Shown here: piece after piece, positions 43,953 to 55,673 of the stretch
Layout: every line of letters starts with the position of its first letter
How positions within the stretch are numbered: the first letter of the stretch is position 1
DNA from: Pterobdella sp. o SKG-2022
Taxonomy: Eukaryota > Annelida > Clitellata > Hirudinida > Piscicolidae
Assembly: GCA_964035795.1 (NCBI GenBank)
Contig: OZ038321.1
Span: 22,012,283-22,076,282, forward strand
Length of the DNA: 64,000 bases
Direction: 5' to 3'
The notes under the pieces: generated by a model
What the model was told of the DNA's origin: nothing
What the model saw: the letters and a program-made list of their open reading frames with translations, nothing else
Databases searched by the model: none
Position numbers and translations under genes: made by a program

Positions 43953-46900
43953 ATGAATTATGAAGGTGAGTAATAATTTACAATATAAGCAATTTTCAAA
44001 GATTTTTGTATCATTTAGAACATTTTAAAAACAAGTTATTTAATTAATTTTTACCAATTTATTCAATGAAATAATAAAACAAATTAAATTTCATCAGCAC
44101 CTCAACCATCATTAGTTTTCAAGATTGAATTCTTTTCTCCCTTATCCAATAAGTGTTTAAAGTCTTGATGTTGAGAAGCCTTCATTTTCCCAATAATTTT
44201 TCACCATCTTGCTAGCGATTTAAAAGTTTTCATCAAATCCCCTACCATGATCTTTATTCTTTTATGTGTGAAATTAATAATTGGTCTTTCAACGCTTGGT
44301 TTTACAATTCTATTTGATACTTAATCTCAAAAAAATTCTTTAAAAAAGCTGTTTGAACAAAGTACCGTTGTTTCTTCTGCACAACCAAAGCTTGAAAATT
44401 TAGAAAAGAACTTTTATTTAGCTTTGCTCTTTCATCTTGTAACGGTTACGAAATCTAAATTTCAACATAAAGAATTATCAAAAATTTTCCACTTGTAACT
44501 GCAACTCGACTAGATATTCAGTTGAACTTAGGCAACATTTATCTCTAAGGCTTGCTTAACTTTGATGCTATCTTGAAACCATGCGGTTGATACAATTTCT
44601 ACGCTGATCATTAATTTTTTTATGATACTTATCTTAATTCTTTACTGCAGCTATCAGTGGATAAACTGACTTATAGACTGTACTTTGAAATAGGGCCAGC
44701 CCAGCCTTCTTTTTAGTTCTTGGATGTTTTTGTTTAACAAGCCATAGCTAGCCATGCTATTCAAAACTTCTTTATTGATCGATATTTTTTCGTTTGCAAC
44801 TATCACAGTCAAATTGTAGATAACATTTTTCTTTTAAAATTTCACTAATATTACTCTTTCGACCGCAGCTTCGCTGGCCCTTGTGCAAAAAAACTAAATG
44901 AAAAGTTTCTCGTTTGATGAATATATTTAAAAAACTAATCAAACCTTATAAAAATTTTGATCATTCTGATAAGATTAGGAAATTGTATCAAAATTCCTTA
45001 GCGGTTAGTACCATAATGGTTCATGATTATCAACAAATAATTAAAATGATCATTTGTAGGAAAACTTGAGCAGTCGTTTGAGATAGTGAAGGAAGGAGTG
45101 GTGGGTGTGAAAGTGAAGAATAGCTTGGTGAGATATGAAACTTTAATTTATATTAAACTTTTTATGAAAAAATTGTTCTATATAAATGCAATAGGTGCAT
45201 ATATAACTCTCTAAACGATTTTTTGGTAAAGACACGATCTAAAAACAGATTTTTTTGCATAATTTTCTTGTATTTATTAAAGGTTTTCATTCACGAAATT
45301 GATTTTCCGTTCGTGGACCCTTAATATATATTTTTTTTTTCAATACTTCGTCTTAGAATTGACTTGTTAAATTTGATAATAGAACGCTGTGTTTTCTAAG
45401 TGCTTCAGTTTTTATTTGAAAATGAATAGTTATGGAAGATATAATTGAGGTTGCACACCGTTTAATCAATCAGTAAAATGCTCTACCACTTTTTTGCGTT
45501 TTTTTGAGTTTTTTTAATGATAGGATTCAAATATTCAATATATATGTATATCTATAAGCGATGCAGGTGGTTAGTTTTTGTTGAAGCTGTAACAGAGGAA
45601 AAAGTAGAATTTACTTTTTATTTCCTGTTTCATGTTTTTCTAAAAAATGTTTTTAGTTATTCCAGATAATTTCAATTTACAGCTGATTTTGTTTATCTAT
45701 TATTCAACTTAATTGTTTTAAATAAAATTTTAGTAAATCGATTCAAATCAAACACTTATTGATGGAGGTGTTTAATTTGAATCGATTTAATAATAGGGTA
45801 ATTTAGTTATTCAGTTTCATTTTGTTTGTTGTTTTAATACAATCGTGTTTGCTTAGGTCTAAAAGAATCTTCATGTTTAAAAGCTTAGATTAATTTATAA
45901 AAATTAACGATAATAAGCATTTATACAGAAAATATCGATAGTTCACAGAGTCTTTTTCAATTTATATGATATTTGACGGTAGTACATCATGCTACAAAAA
46001 ATTCAGTAGATGTGCTGAAAGTATGCTATTAAGATAGTAATTATTCATATGGTTTCAACATGGCTATAATTATAAAACTCATTATCAAATAAAGCTCATT
46101 TATATAATAAAAACTAACACCCTCACATGGCGACAGTTTAAAAAATACAAGAACAGATGGGTAAGGTTCTCAAGGGACTTAACTTATCTCAACTTTTGTA
46201 GGTATGTTGGTACACAAACCCACCAATACATCATCCACTATACACCTCATCACAGTATATTAAATTTACATTATACATATTAGAAACGATCAAATGGTCG
46301 ACTCACTTACACATTTCATTGTACGACAGTAAACTCATTAGATATCTCACCATAGTAGGGTATGATATACTAAACACATTACAACAGATTTGAGCTGTTT
46401 GAGAGCGCTGTGAGGTGTCTAACTGACACCCCTTACGAAGTTATTGTTGCCTACCCAGTATTATTACTTTTTTATTCTTATTATTTTTTATTCTTATTAT
46501 TTTTTATTCTTATTATTTTTTATTCTTATTATTTTTTATTCTTATTATTTTTTATTCTTATTATTTTTTATTCTTATTATTTTTTATTCTTATTATTTCT
46601 TTTATTGTTTCTGTTATTATTTTCTTTTTACTATTGGTGTTTTAGTGTTATTTGTTTGCTAATTTTCAAAATCACATTAGATTTTTTATTTTTTTACATT
46701 GATTTTTTTTCTTTTTTCAGTATAACACTATATGTTATCAGGGTGACAGAGCAGTAGTGGTGAAAAAGAATGGAAGGGTGGGAGTTCAAGTCTGTATGAA
46801 GCACAATGCCCTCAAAATCATCACTCTCTCACGTCAGTTGCTATAGTATTTTACATCATTCTATCAAAATGTTATTCTGAAAATAATACGATAAAACTCA

Positions 46901-49900
46901 TAATATAGGTTGTCAAAAGCTTACTAAGAGGCTTTTCGGTTTTTAGAGAATTATCATATCTTTAACTTTTCGAAAATCTTTGTGTTGTGATTATTGATAT
47001 AATGTTACTTTGTTAACAACGTTTTTTTTTAATAAAATTACCTGTTGTGATCAAATAATTGTAGTATTTACTTTGGCTAAAGAAGATTATTACCTTTTTC
47101 TTGTGTTTTTTTATATTATACAATATTGTCTCATAGGCTGAGTATTACTATACAAAACTAAGTAATTTTCGTATGTGAACATTTATGTTCGAGGCAATAG
47201 TGTTTAAGTAATAAAGATAAGAAATTCTCATTGCTATCAATTATTTAATCGTTTTTCTTCATTAATCACATCCTGTACCAAAATATTAGGGATATTTGAT
47301 TGTTTTTATAACATAAATAAAATAAATTTTTTACAGGAATAAAAAAAATAAAAAATATATGAATGTTAAAAATTCTCAAATAAAATAATGCTAATAACTC
47401 ACTATTTTTATTGAAAAATTTGTTCAACTAAAAATATTTTTAGATTCATTTCAAAATTAGCCAAAATTTCTCACTTTGACACCTCTCGTCTTGATATCAT
47501 TTGGAGTTTTAGGAACTTACACCATCAAATGAGAGCTAATATCTAGGATTTATCTTTCTATACACGTATTTAACATGAAATAAATGAAAATCCGTAAATA
47601 CTATATTATATATATATATCTCTTTATACTTGATATTTAATTTCCAACTAATTTGAACGATATAATTCTAGGAGCACAAAGGTGGAACAAGTAATTACAG
47701 GAAACATTTCCCTATTAATATATAGGCAAAGTAGAAATAGTGGAATATGTATAACTATATATGAACCGGAGCTTCTAGTAATTAAATTCATTAAATTAAG
47801 TTGAATTATCAATTTTGACAAAAAAAAAGTTTTTGAATATATATCAAAACATCAGATTATAAATTAACCTCAAATATAAAACACCGCAAATTATCCAAAC
47901 CAAAACCTGACAGAGCTGATAAAATTCAATAACTTCAATTGAAAAAATTTCACATGAAGTTGGTATACACGTCAAAAGTGTGAATAAACTGAAAGAATAA
48001 GACTTGCTTTGGGATTTAATACTCTAGCGAAGATGCTATTTTCTCTATCATGTACACTGCAATATAAGTTCTATATAAGTGGAATCAACATTTACATAAA
48101 ATGTACTATATAAAAATTATAATAAGAGTACATTTGAGAACAATAATAATTTTTATTAGAATACAAAGCTTTTTTAGGTAACTTGAAAATGTTACTTAGT
48201 TTAAAAAAAGCTTTGTATATCAATAAAATTAATTTGTGTTTGCAAATATACTCTTTTTATTGTGGCTAGTAAAAAATCAACAAATAAAATGCATAATGAT
48301 TACGAATGTACCAATTAAGAGCTTGATTTTGATAAAATTCCAAGCGTTTCCTACTAAGATGGTTACGAGGATAATGATTCTTACGCAGTGTATGAAGCAG
48401 ATTTATGGGCTCAGTTGATCAACGACTCTCTCAACAATAAGGTTATGAGAGAACGCTCTTCTCACCTCAGATCTTCTACTCTTTCTTCTTTACCTTCTCC
48501 TTCTTTTAATTTTTCTTCTACTCGTCCTCCTTTTTTTCGCTATCTTTCTCCTACTCCTCCTTCATTTTCTTCCATTTTTCCTAATGAATTTGCTTTTCAC
48601 TCTCCTTCTTATCCTTCTCTTCCTCCTCCTCCTCTTCCATCTAATCCATTATCTCAATTGTCAAACTCTTCTCGCTCACGTTTGCTTTCTCAAATCTCTT
48701 TTGAACAAAAAAACTCAAAACCCACCAACCTTAATAAAAGTTCGTATTTTTTTTTTACAAGATTTCCAAGTTGATGTCTTATATCTTTTCAAAAACAAAG
48801 AATAAACTTATAATTAAATGAATAATAAATTTAAAATCAATTTTCAGACCTTTCCATCTACACTTACAGCGTGCAAGTGGCGTCACTGCCCAACACAAGC
48901 CACTTTCCTTTCGTCCACACCGCTCAACGGAGTAACTCTCACAAATCGTTATCCGAAAACAAAAAATTTTCTTTCAAAAAATATTTTCAAAAGCCAAAAA
49001 GTCCTTCTCACATACCTTGCCTCCTCCAAATGACAACTTTTGATGTTTCACTCATCTCCAACAAAGGTTCGTCATAATTTATAAATGCTATATTAGGCGA
49101 GCATGACGTCTTAATAGAAAGATCTATAGAACGGCCTGTTTAACCTTACCCTCACCTCAGTTGCTAACTTTTGGTAATGTCAATAAGAGAGTTTAAGGCT
49201 CTGATAGCTCCGTTGTTATGAATATGACTGAGTCCTAAAAACTTGCTTTGGATCCTATGGAGCTGAATTAATGCATGGATAACTTGAAACTAAGTTATCT
49301 TGATACATCTTGATGCCATTCATTTTTGACGCCTATATTCAAAAGTTGATTAGTTATTTTGTATTTATATAAATTATTTTGTAATTATATAAATTTATTA
49401 TTATAATTACCAAAGCCATTTCTTTTTTTCAAAAAAAAGCAATAATCTTTTCCAATATTTTCTAATCAAAAATTTTTTAAAAGTCAACTTTGAGGTGACC
49501 TCCATCGTCTAGTGTCAACTTTTGAGTTATGACGTCATGAGATTTTTAATGGTTGTAGTTTTCCTTGGGTGCCCAAATAAAAAATACCTGGTAGCAGTTT
49601 TCTCTAGGATTTTTTCATATTATTGACCGCGTCTTTTACCCTATTTTGCTTAGTTCGCTCCAAAGATGTGGTGTTGATGAGCTTTGGGAACTAACTCCTG
49701 TTCAAATTTTTTTTAAAGCAGTCATAGACAAACTTTGAAGTCTTTGTCATTTTTTTGTTGCACATAAACTAATTAGATAATGATAACAATTCTTGCTATT
49801 TTTATTACGATTCCTTCAACTTCCACAGACATTACAGACATAATGTTGAGGTGGCCTCTGGACTCAATCAGCAAACATGGCGCCAATGATACTCTTTTTA

Positions 49901-50116
49901 TCCTCGAGTCTGATTGGTGGGAAAAAAATATTTTTTGTTTTTTTTTAATTTTATATATTTAAATTTATTTTTCTAATTATTTCATTTTCATTGAAAAATT
50001 TTTTTTCGAAACATTTATTTTAATCTTTTTATAGTTCCGAAGATCAACTGGTCATCATTAGTGCTGAAGCCAATGACATTAATGATGCCTTCAAACTATT
50101 GGTTGATGAGTTTTAA
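43953..50116 (+). CDS. Small PH-PTB adaptor, DOK/IRS-like
   Basis: Seven exons: 43953-43965 (13 nt), 45060-45127, 46721-46832, 48359-48739, 48848-49066, 49829-49916 and 50035-50116. They join in phase to 320 aa. Residues 1-90 look like a PH domain ending in a helix (YEADLWAQLINDSLNNK). Residues 90-190 are a Ser/Pro-rich linker. From about 193, an IRS-type PTB domain is suggested by YTYSVQVASLP, IMLRWPLDSISKHGANDTLF (the W-P-L-x-x-(I/L)-x-x-(Y/H)-G pattern) and a final helix DAFKLLVDEF. A Ser/Lys-rich insertion splits the first PTB strands. Such proteins bind phosphotyrosine sites on receptors. There is no tyrosine-rich tail after the PTB as in DOK1-3. The PTB call is stronger than the PH call. 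Possible downstream coding blocks are at 50467-50528 and 51100-51375. Confidence 0.68.
45728..45825. repeat. Foldback-family copy, terminal palindrome only
   Basis: AAATCGATTCAAATCAAACAC and GTGTTTAATTTGAATCGATT form a palindrome of about 22-bp arms around TTATTGATGGAG. AATAATAGGGTAATTTAGTT, ATTCAG follows, the shared terminal module. It looks like the outer ends of the family with the middle deleted. It lies in the second intron of the PH-PTB gene. Confidence 0.7.
46468..46600. repeat. 16-bp minisatellite (TTCTTATTATTTTTTA)n
   Basis: About eight tandem units of a 16-bp T-rich motif in the second intron of the PH-PTB gene, about 120 bp before the next exon. It is very homogeneous. It generates Phe/Leu/Tyr-rich frames that are not genes. 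Confidence 0.93.
46955..47110. repeat. Degenerate foldback-family copy
   Basis: It contains AATGTTACTTTGTTAACAAC, AATAAAATTACCTGTTGTGA, CAAATAATTGTAG and TTTGGCTAAAGAAGATTATTA. This matches the right half and outer flank of the palindrome at 33200-33400. It lies in an intron of the PH-PTB gene. Confidence 0.65.
48150..48275. repeat. Degenerate foldback-family copy
   Basis: An imperfect palindrome: ATACAAAGCTTTTTTAGGTA against TTTAAAAAAAGCTTTGTAT, meeting at AACTTGAAAATGTTACTT. It is followed by CAATAAAATTAATTTGTGTT, as in the 33 kb copy. It ends about 85 bp before the fourth exon of the PH-PTB gene. Confidence 0.7.
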
Positions 50117-50331
50117 TAGTTTATTTAAAGCAGTTATTTAAAAGTTTTTTTTTGAATTATATTAAGTAATTAAGTTCAATTATACCTTGTAATATAATCA
50201 AATTCATAGGCTTGATTTTTATTTGATTAGCTGATATAACTGATGATAATGGTTCTATAGGAACTTTTAGATTTACTAAGAAACCATTATAAGGTTGCTG
50301 ATTTTTATTACTTTGAAACGTCTCGTGTATC

Positions 50332-50337
50332 AATAAA
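50332..50337 (+). terminator. Possible polyadenylation signal of PH-PTB gene
   Basis: AATAAA lies 216 nt after the PH-PTB stop codon. This would favour the short 320-aa product, but the hexamer is common in this AT-rich DNA. Confidence 0.4.
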
Positions 50338-53040
50338 CCTATGAACCATTGTTTTTAATAATACCTTATCGTTTACAGTCTTATACATTGTTTACTTTAA
50401 TCAGGAATAGCAGATTTTTTTAATTGATTTTGAAGTGAATTCTTTAATTCTTCACTAATAATTGCAGTCCAGTCAACTAATGCTGAAGAAAAAAGACTGG
50501 AAGAACTTTTGAAGAATCCATTTTTATAGACTACTCGATATTTTAATTATCAATATGTATTAAAATAGTTTTATAATCTTTATATATAAAGAAACAGAAT
50601 TCAGTGAATTTTTTAAACTGAAATAATTATTTTGAATTTTATTTTTTTAGACTTTAGTTGAAGTTGTTTCAATTTCAAAAGGTCAAGTTTTAGTTTATGA
50701 ACTTCTAAAAAATTTGTACAGCTTCACTTCACTTTTAGTTAGATAAGTTCTGTTTGTTTATATCCATTATAGATTAAAATGGTGAAATAAACTAGAAGAA
50801 AATTAAAATTTGTTTGATCTATAGTAAAACAGAAATTCCATATGGGAATTAAAAATTTATTTAAATAGCCATTAATTTAAATTATTACTAGTAAGAAAGT
50901 GGATAATGGCTGGTCTTTTATGCTTTAATACTCTTGATAAGAATATTTCAACTGCAAATATAATTGTCAAAAAATTGATTTTTTTAGAAATGTTTTACCC
51001 GAAACATAAAAGTTTGTATTTCAATTTTCTAATTGCGCATATAATAAATAAATGATTTGAAGACTTAATTTTATTATTTAAAACCCAGCTAAATTTACAG
51101 GTTTTTCGACTTTTAATCAAACGAAAAGAACATTCAATGCAAAATTGTTATTAGCTAAAGATGGCAAGTTATACCACAGAAACAAAAAATCATTTTTTCA
51201 TCAAACAAATGTCTACCCCACCAGTCAACATAGTAGACATTTTTCAAGCAAATCAATCGATCAAAATAATACACAAGCAGGAAAAAGTCTCTTAAACAAC
51301 AAAGACTCCCAATCAAATAAAATTGCAGACAAAATAGGCTTTGAAACTTCACTAAATGAAATGTTTGTATTTTAGTTTGGTTCTCAACTTTTTGGATGTT
51401 TCTTAAAGTATAGAATGGAATATTAATAATTATCTCATTTCATTAACTTACTACCAAACAATATTTCCTCTAATTTTTTGGTTTTATAAATATTTTAATT
51501 ATAATACAAATCAATACTAATAGTCTTAGAATGAGATCAAATTTTCAAACCATTTTATTCAAATGGAAATATTAAATTATGAATTGTATTGATACCTAGT
51601 CAAAAGGGTTTGTTATATATAACAGAACAATCAATATTTTTGACACTTAAATCAATAAAATTATTTCTATAACCATTTTTTTTCACCAAAGCTGGTTCTT
51701 AGATGTAAAACCAAAAAAAAATATGAAAATGCTTATGCAATTTTTGAGTGCTTTTTTAAAAAATTAATTATTTATTGCTTTTGAACTTTTATTATTAAAT
51801 CAAATTTATGAAAAATCCCTATTTTTCTTCTGTAAATATTCATAAAAAGTGCTTATCCATTAATAATTCTTCTATTAATATCAAAGGATAAACACATTTA
51901 TCAACAGCAAAGATGAGTATGATGCTGATATAAAAGAAAAAGAAATTGTTATGAAAGGTTTGTGTTTGTGACAATAATAATAATAATAATAATAACAACT
52001 ATGTTGTAGTGTAGTATTTTCTTCATAGCACTCTTCTATGGCTTGACATCAAATCAGTAAAACTATAATCAATACCCTTCACACAATTGTATTTAAAGCA
52101 CTGGCCAAAACAATAATCTATGGCTATTTTTTAATATATTTGTTCACGTATATTTTCATGGCATTTTCTCTCAAATTTGTTATTGTTATTATTGCTTCAA
52201 TGCTTGTGGCATTGATGAATTTTCTACAATCACCGTAAATTGCTTCAAGTGTTTTTTCTTGAATATATCTTATTAGATCAGATTGTGTGGGGAAAGTTAT
52301 AAGCATACTTGAAGTTGGTTTATATAAACCTTTGCCTTTAAACTGTCACCATCATTAGCATTAGAGTCATTTATCAACTCTTACTTAAGGTTCAAGATAC
52401 TTTTGATCTGTAATAAAGCAAAAATTTGATTCTTATTTTTTATTTAATGTTAAAATTTATTAGCTCTGAAGCACTGTTTCTTAATTGATTCTACACTTTT
52501 TAGTACTGAAGCATTTTGAGCGTGCTTTTTGATACACCGATGTTTCAGTTTTGAGTCTGTTCAGTATAATGATGGTTTCATGAGACTAAACTTGAATGCA
52601 TGTTTATTTTTCTAATAAAAAGTTTTTATAACTATCCTAGATTTATTTTTTAATCTGAATCTTCAAGGAGATGTTATATTATGAAATTAAAGGAGTTTCA
52701 TAATATTGTGTTATTTTAAATTTAATTTAAGTTTTTTTCTTCTCTATTCGATCTTTAAATCGTTTTATTACTTTATAAAGCTAATAGTTCTTTTATTTGT
52801 TGCACTAAAGAAGCACATATATTAATACTTTTTCAAAGATTTTTTTTTTCAAAAATTGGAATTTTTGCGAAATTCAACAGAGCTATTTGAAAGATATTTA
52901 GAAGTTTAACAAATCTATGAATAAACTCGCATTTTTTATAATGTTAATTTTAAGTATAAATATACTCGTATCCTACTAGTCGAAAAATACATCTTAAGAA
53001 CTATATTCTATCGTGTGCTGTATTCATATACACAAACACG
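50338..53040. other. Gene-poor interval
   Basis: It holds the open frame at 51102-51375 and a short (TAA)n run near 51980. A 60-aa minus frame at 52306-52124 has no recognised motif. The missing N-terminal exons of SLC30A9, including a mitochondrial presequence, may lie in this region but could not be picked out. Confidence 0.4.
51102..51375 (+). CDS. Unassigned exon-like open frame
   Basis: After an acceptor (TTTACAG, exon from about 51102) the frame reads FSTFNQTKRTFNAKLLLAKD, then GKLYHRNKKSFFHQTN. It continues as polar low-complexity sequence (SSKSIDQNNTQAGKS) to a stop after NEMFVF. It has the look of a disordered C-terminal tail. It could be a distal exon of the PH-PTB gene, or of an otherwise unseen gene. 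No family was recognised. Confidence 0.3.
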
Positions 53041-53044
53041 CCAG

Positions 53045-55609
53045 TGCAAGATGATGGGGAGAGGAGGATGAAGACAGACTTCAGTAAAATTTACACAGAC
53101 AACATTTTCGTGCCTCTAACACGAGCCATGCCTGAGTATCTGCTCGAGAGCAGGTGTGTTATGGTGGCCTGAATAGATGGGTATTTGGGAACCCATGCCT
53201 TGGCCATTACTTTTTTTTTGTTTTTATTATTATTTATGTTATTTTTATCTTTTTAATGTAATAATACTGCAGTGAACTAGATCAGCTACCCAAGTACACA
53301 AGGAGAAGTCCATACCCAAAAAGGGATAATATCACAGTTTTCAAGAAGAATCATCTGGAACAAAGGTGGTGATGGCATGGAAATATTTGTTTTAGTTGTG
53401 TGGTGTGGTCAGTGTGGAAATGTTGTTTTTTAATTCCAAATTATTGCTGAAATTTTTTTTTCTATTTTGGTTATTGTTGTTGCGTTTGTATTGATCATTA
53501 GATCACTCCAAGTTAGGATTAGAATGCGTAAAAGATAGGTTTCACAGGGCACAACTCCATGGAAACTATAGAAAAAAATAAAGGAATATTATAATAATAT
53601 TAAATACAACCGGATAAAAAAAGTTATAAAGATTCTAATTATTAACACAACAATATTGGAAGTTATAAAGGCTAGCTTAAAAGAAAATGAAGCTTTAGGT
53701 AGGAAGAAATGAAGATAAGGAGTATATAAAACTGCAAAAAAAAATTTTTTTAATTCAGTGAAAATGGCCACTTTCAGTATGTTGGGGATCAAATCTGATG
53801 TTAAATTTTGGTATCATATCATATATAACACAACAGAGCCATAGACAAATGGGGAAGTCTTGAGAACTTGCAACTGCAGAAGGACTTCCTCAAAGCCAGA
53901 CAAGACAAGCTCAAAAAACGTTTGTATTATTGTTTTTATTCTTCTATGTATAATATATTTAGTTATTTTATCTAGAATTGGTTTAAGTTGTATCTTGTTT
54001 GTTAAATATTAATATTTTCGTATCTAATCTTTTCTTAGTTTTAATACAACAAAAATAAATTTCTCTAAAATTTCTTTATTATAAAAAAAACAACAATAAT
54101 AATAATAAAACTACAAAAGATAATTTTTCAATGGCTCAAGAATTTTATTCGTATATGGACGACCGGGAAGAGCCGTTTTCTATTGAAAAGCCCTACCTTT
54201 ACCAACCCAAAGAAGATGCCATTAAGGTGGTCCATTTTTATGACCTCTATAATGATGCTTTTATATAGCGACGAAAAAAAAACTGAGGCACTTGTCAGTT
54301 TGATAAGGGTTTTTAGTTTTTTTTGATTTTTTTGTTAGTGTTATAATCCTGTTCAAGATGCACACTAGGGTGAATGGTATAGTCATATTAATTTTGTTAG
54401 TGTTGAATATATCATTAGTTGTTAGTTATTATTATTTTGCTTTCTATTTTTAATTTAATAATGTATAAAATCACGATTAGTGGCAATAAAAATGATATTA
54501 AATAACAGCAGCAAGAGACAGTATTTCACAAAGTGTCTTCAGCTAAAGTGGTCTTGTATGCCGTGGCCTGGTGAGTCATCAATAATGAAAATAATTATAT
54601 TGTTATTTACTTAATAAAAAAAAATAAAAATGATAAATATCAACTGACTAGCATGAAATTGATGTAGGAAAATATATAATTTACTAATATTATAGATGAG
54701 AACATTGACTGAAAACATATACTACTACTAATAACTCTGTTATTACAATAACACGGCAGTAACTCATTGAACTGTCTGATAAAGTTGGTAGCCTGGTTGT
54801 ACACTGGTTCCCACTCCATGTTTGCCGAAGTCATCCATTCGGCTGCTGATACCATTAATCAGGTGGGGGTCGGTGTAGGGGTTCATGGAGATAGTGAGAG
54901 ACTATAGAGGGTGTGATAGTTATGGTGAGAGGGAGGTTTATTGTAGTGAGCTTTGAACGTTTTTTCCATGTTGAATGTGGGTTTGTTGGCGTTAGGTGTA
55001 GATATGTTTGGGACATATTAACGAAGGTTTTGCTAGGGGTGCCGACGTTGAAACAGATGGGTTGGTATTTGAAAAGTTTTATACTTGTGGGATGAAAGAT
55101 TAGCAGCGTGAATAGTTGTGACGTTAATTTTTAGCATTATTGTTTGTTTGACGAGTATAATCAAAGCGATTTTGTGAACCTTCGGTATGTTTTTCAATTT
55201 TAGTTGTTATGTTTTTGTATCATAGGTGATTTTGGCTGTAGGGATCAAGCAATCACTCAAAGCTGCTGATTCCTCCCATCCGTAACCATTATTTTCATTG
55301 TTATTATTATTATCATTATTTTTTTTCCTTGTTATTATTGATGGTACTTCACAGTTATGGCTGGGCGAAGTTTCGAAATGTTACATCTCTTATTAGTGGT
55401 GTTGGAATCTTCTGTGTTGGATCAGGTCATTATTATTATTATTAATATTATTATTTCCATCATCTTTTATTGTTGTTGTTAGGCCTCTCCTTCTACCATG
55501 GAGTCACAGGACTCTTGTATCCTACAGAGACTTGCTCACTATATTGGGTTTGTTACTTATCTATCTATTTATCTATCTATCTATTTATTTATCTATCTGT
55601 CTATCTATC

Positions 55610-55673
<64 letters not shown>

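Noticed and set aside
46410..46757. 115-aa and 72-aa Phe/Leu/Tyr frames
   Set aside because: They are translations of the 16-bp minisatellite and flanking T-rich intron.
52124..52306. 60-aa minus-strand frame with a possible upstream exon
   Set aside because: Short, lysine- and isoleucine-rich, no recognised motif and no in-phase neighbour.
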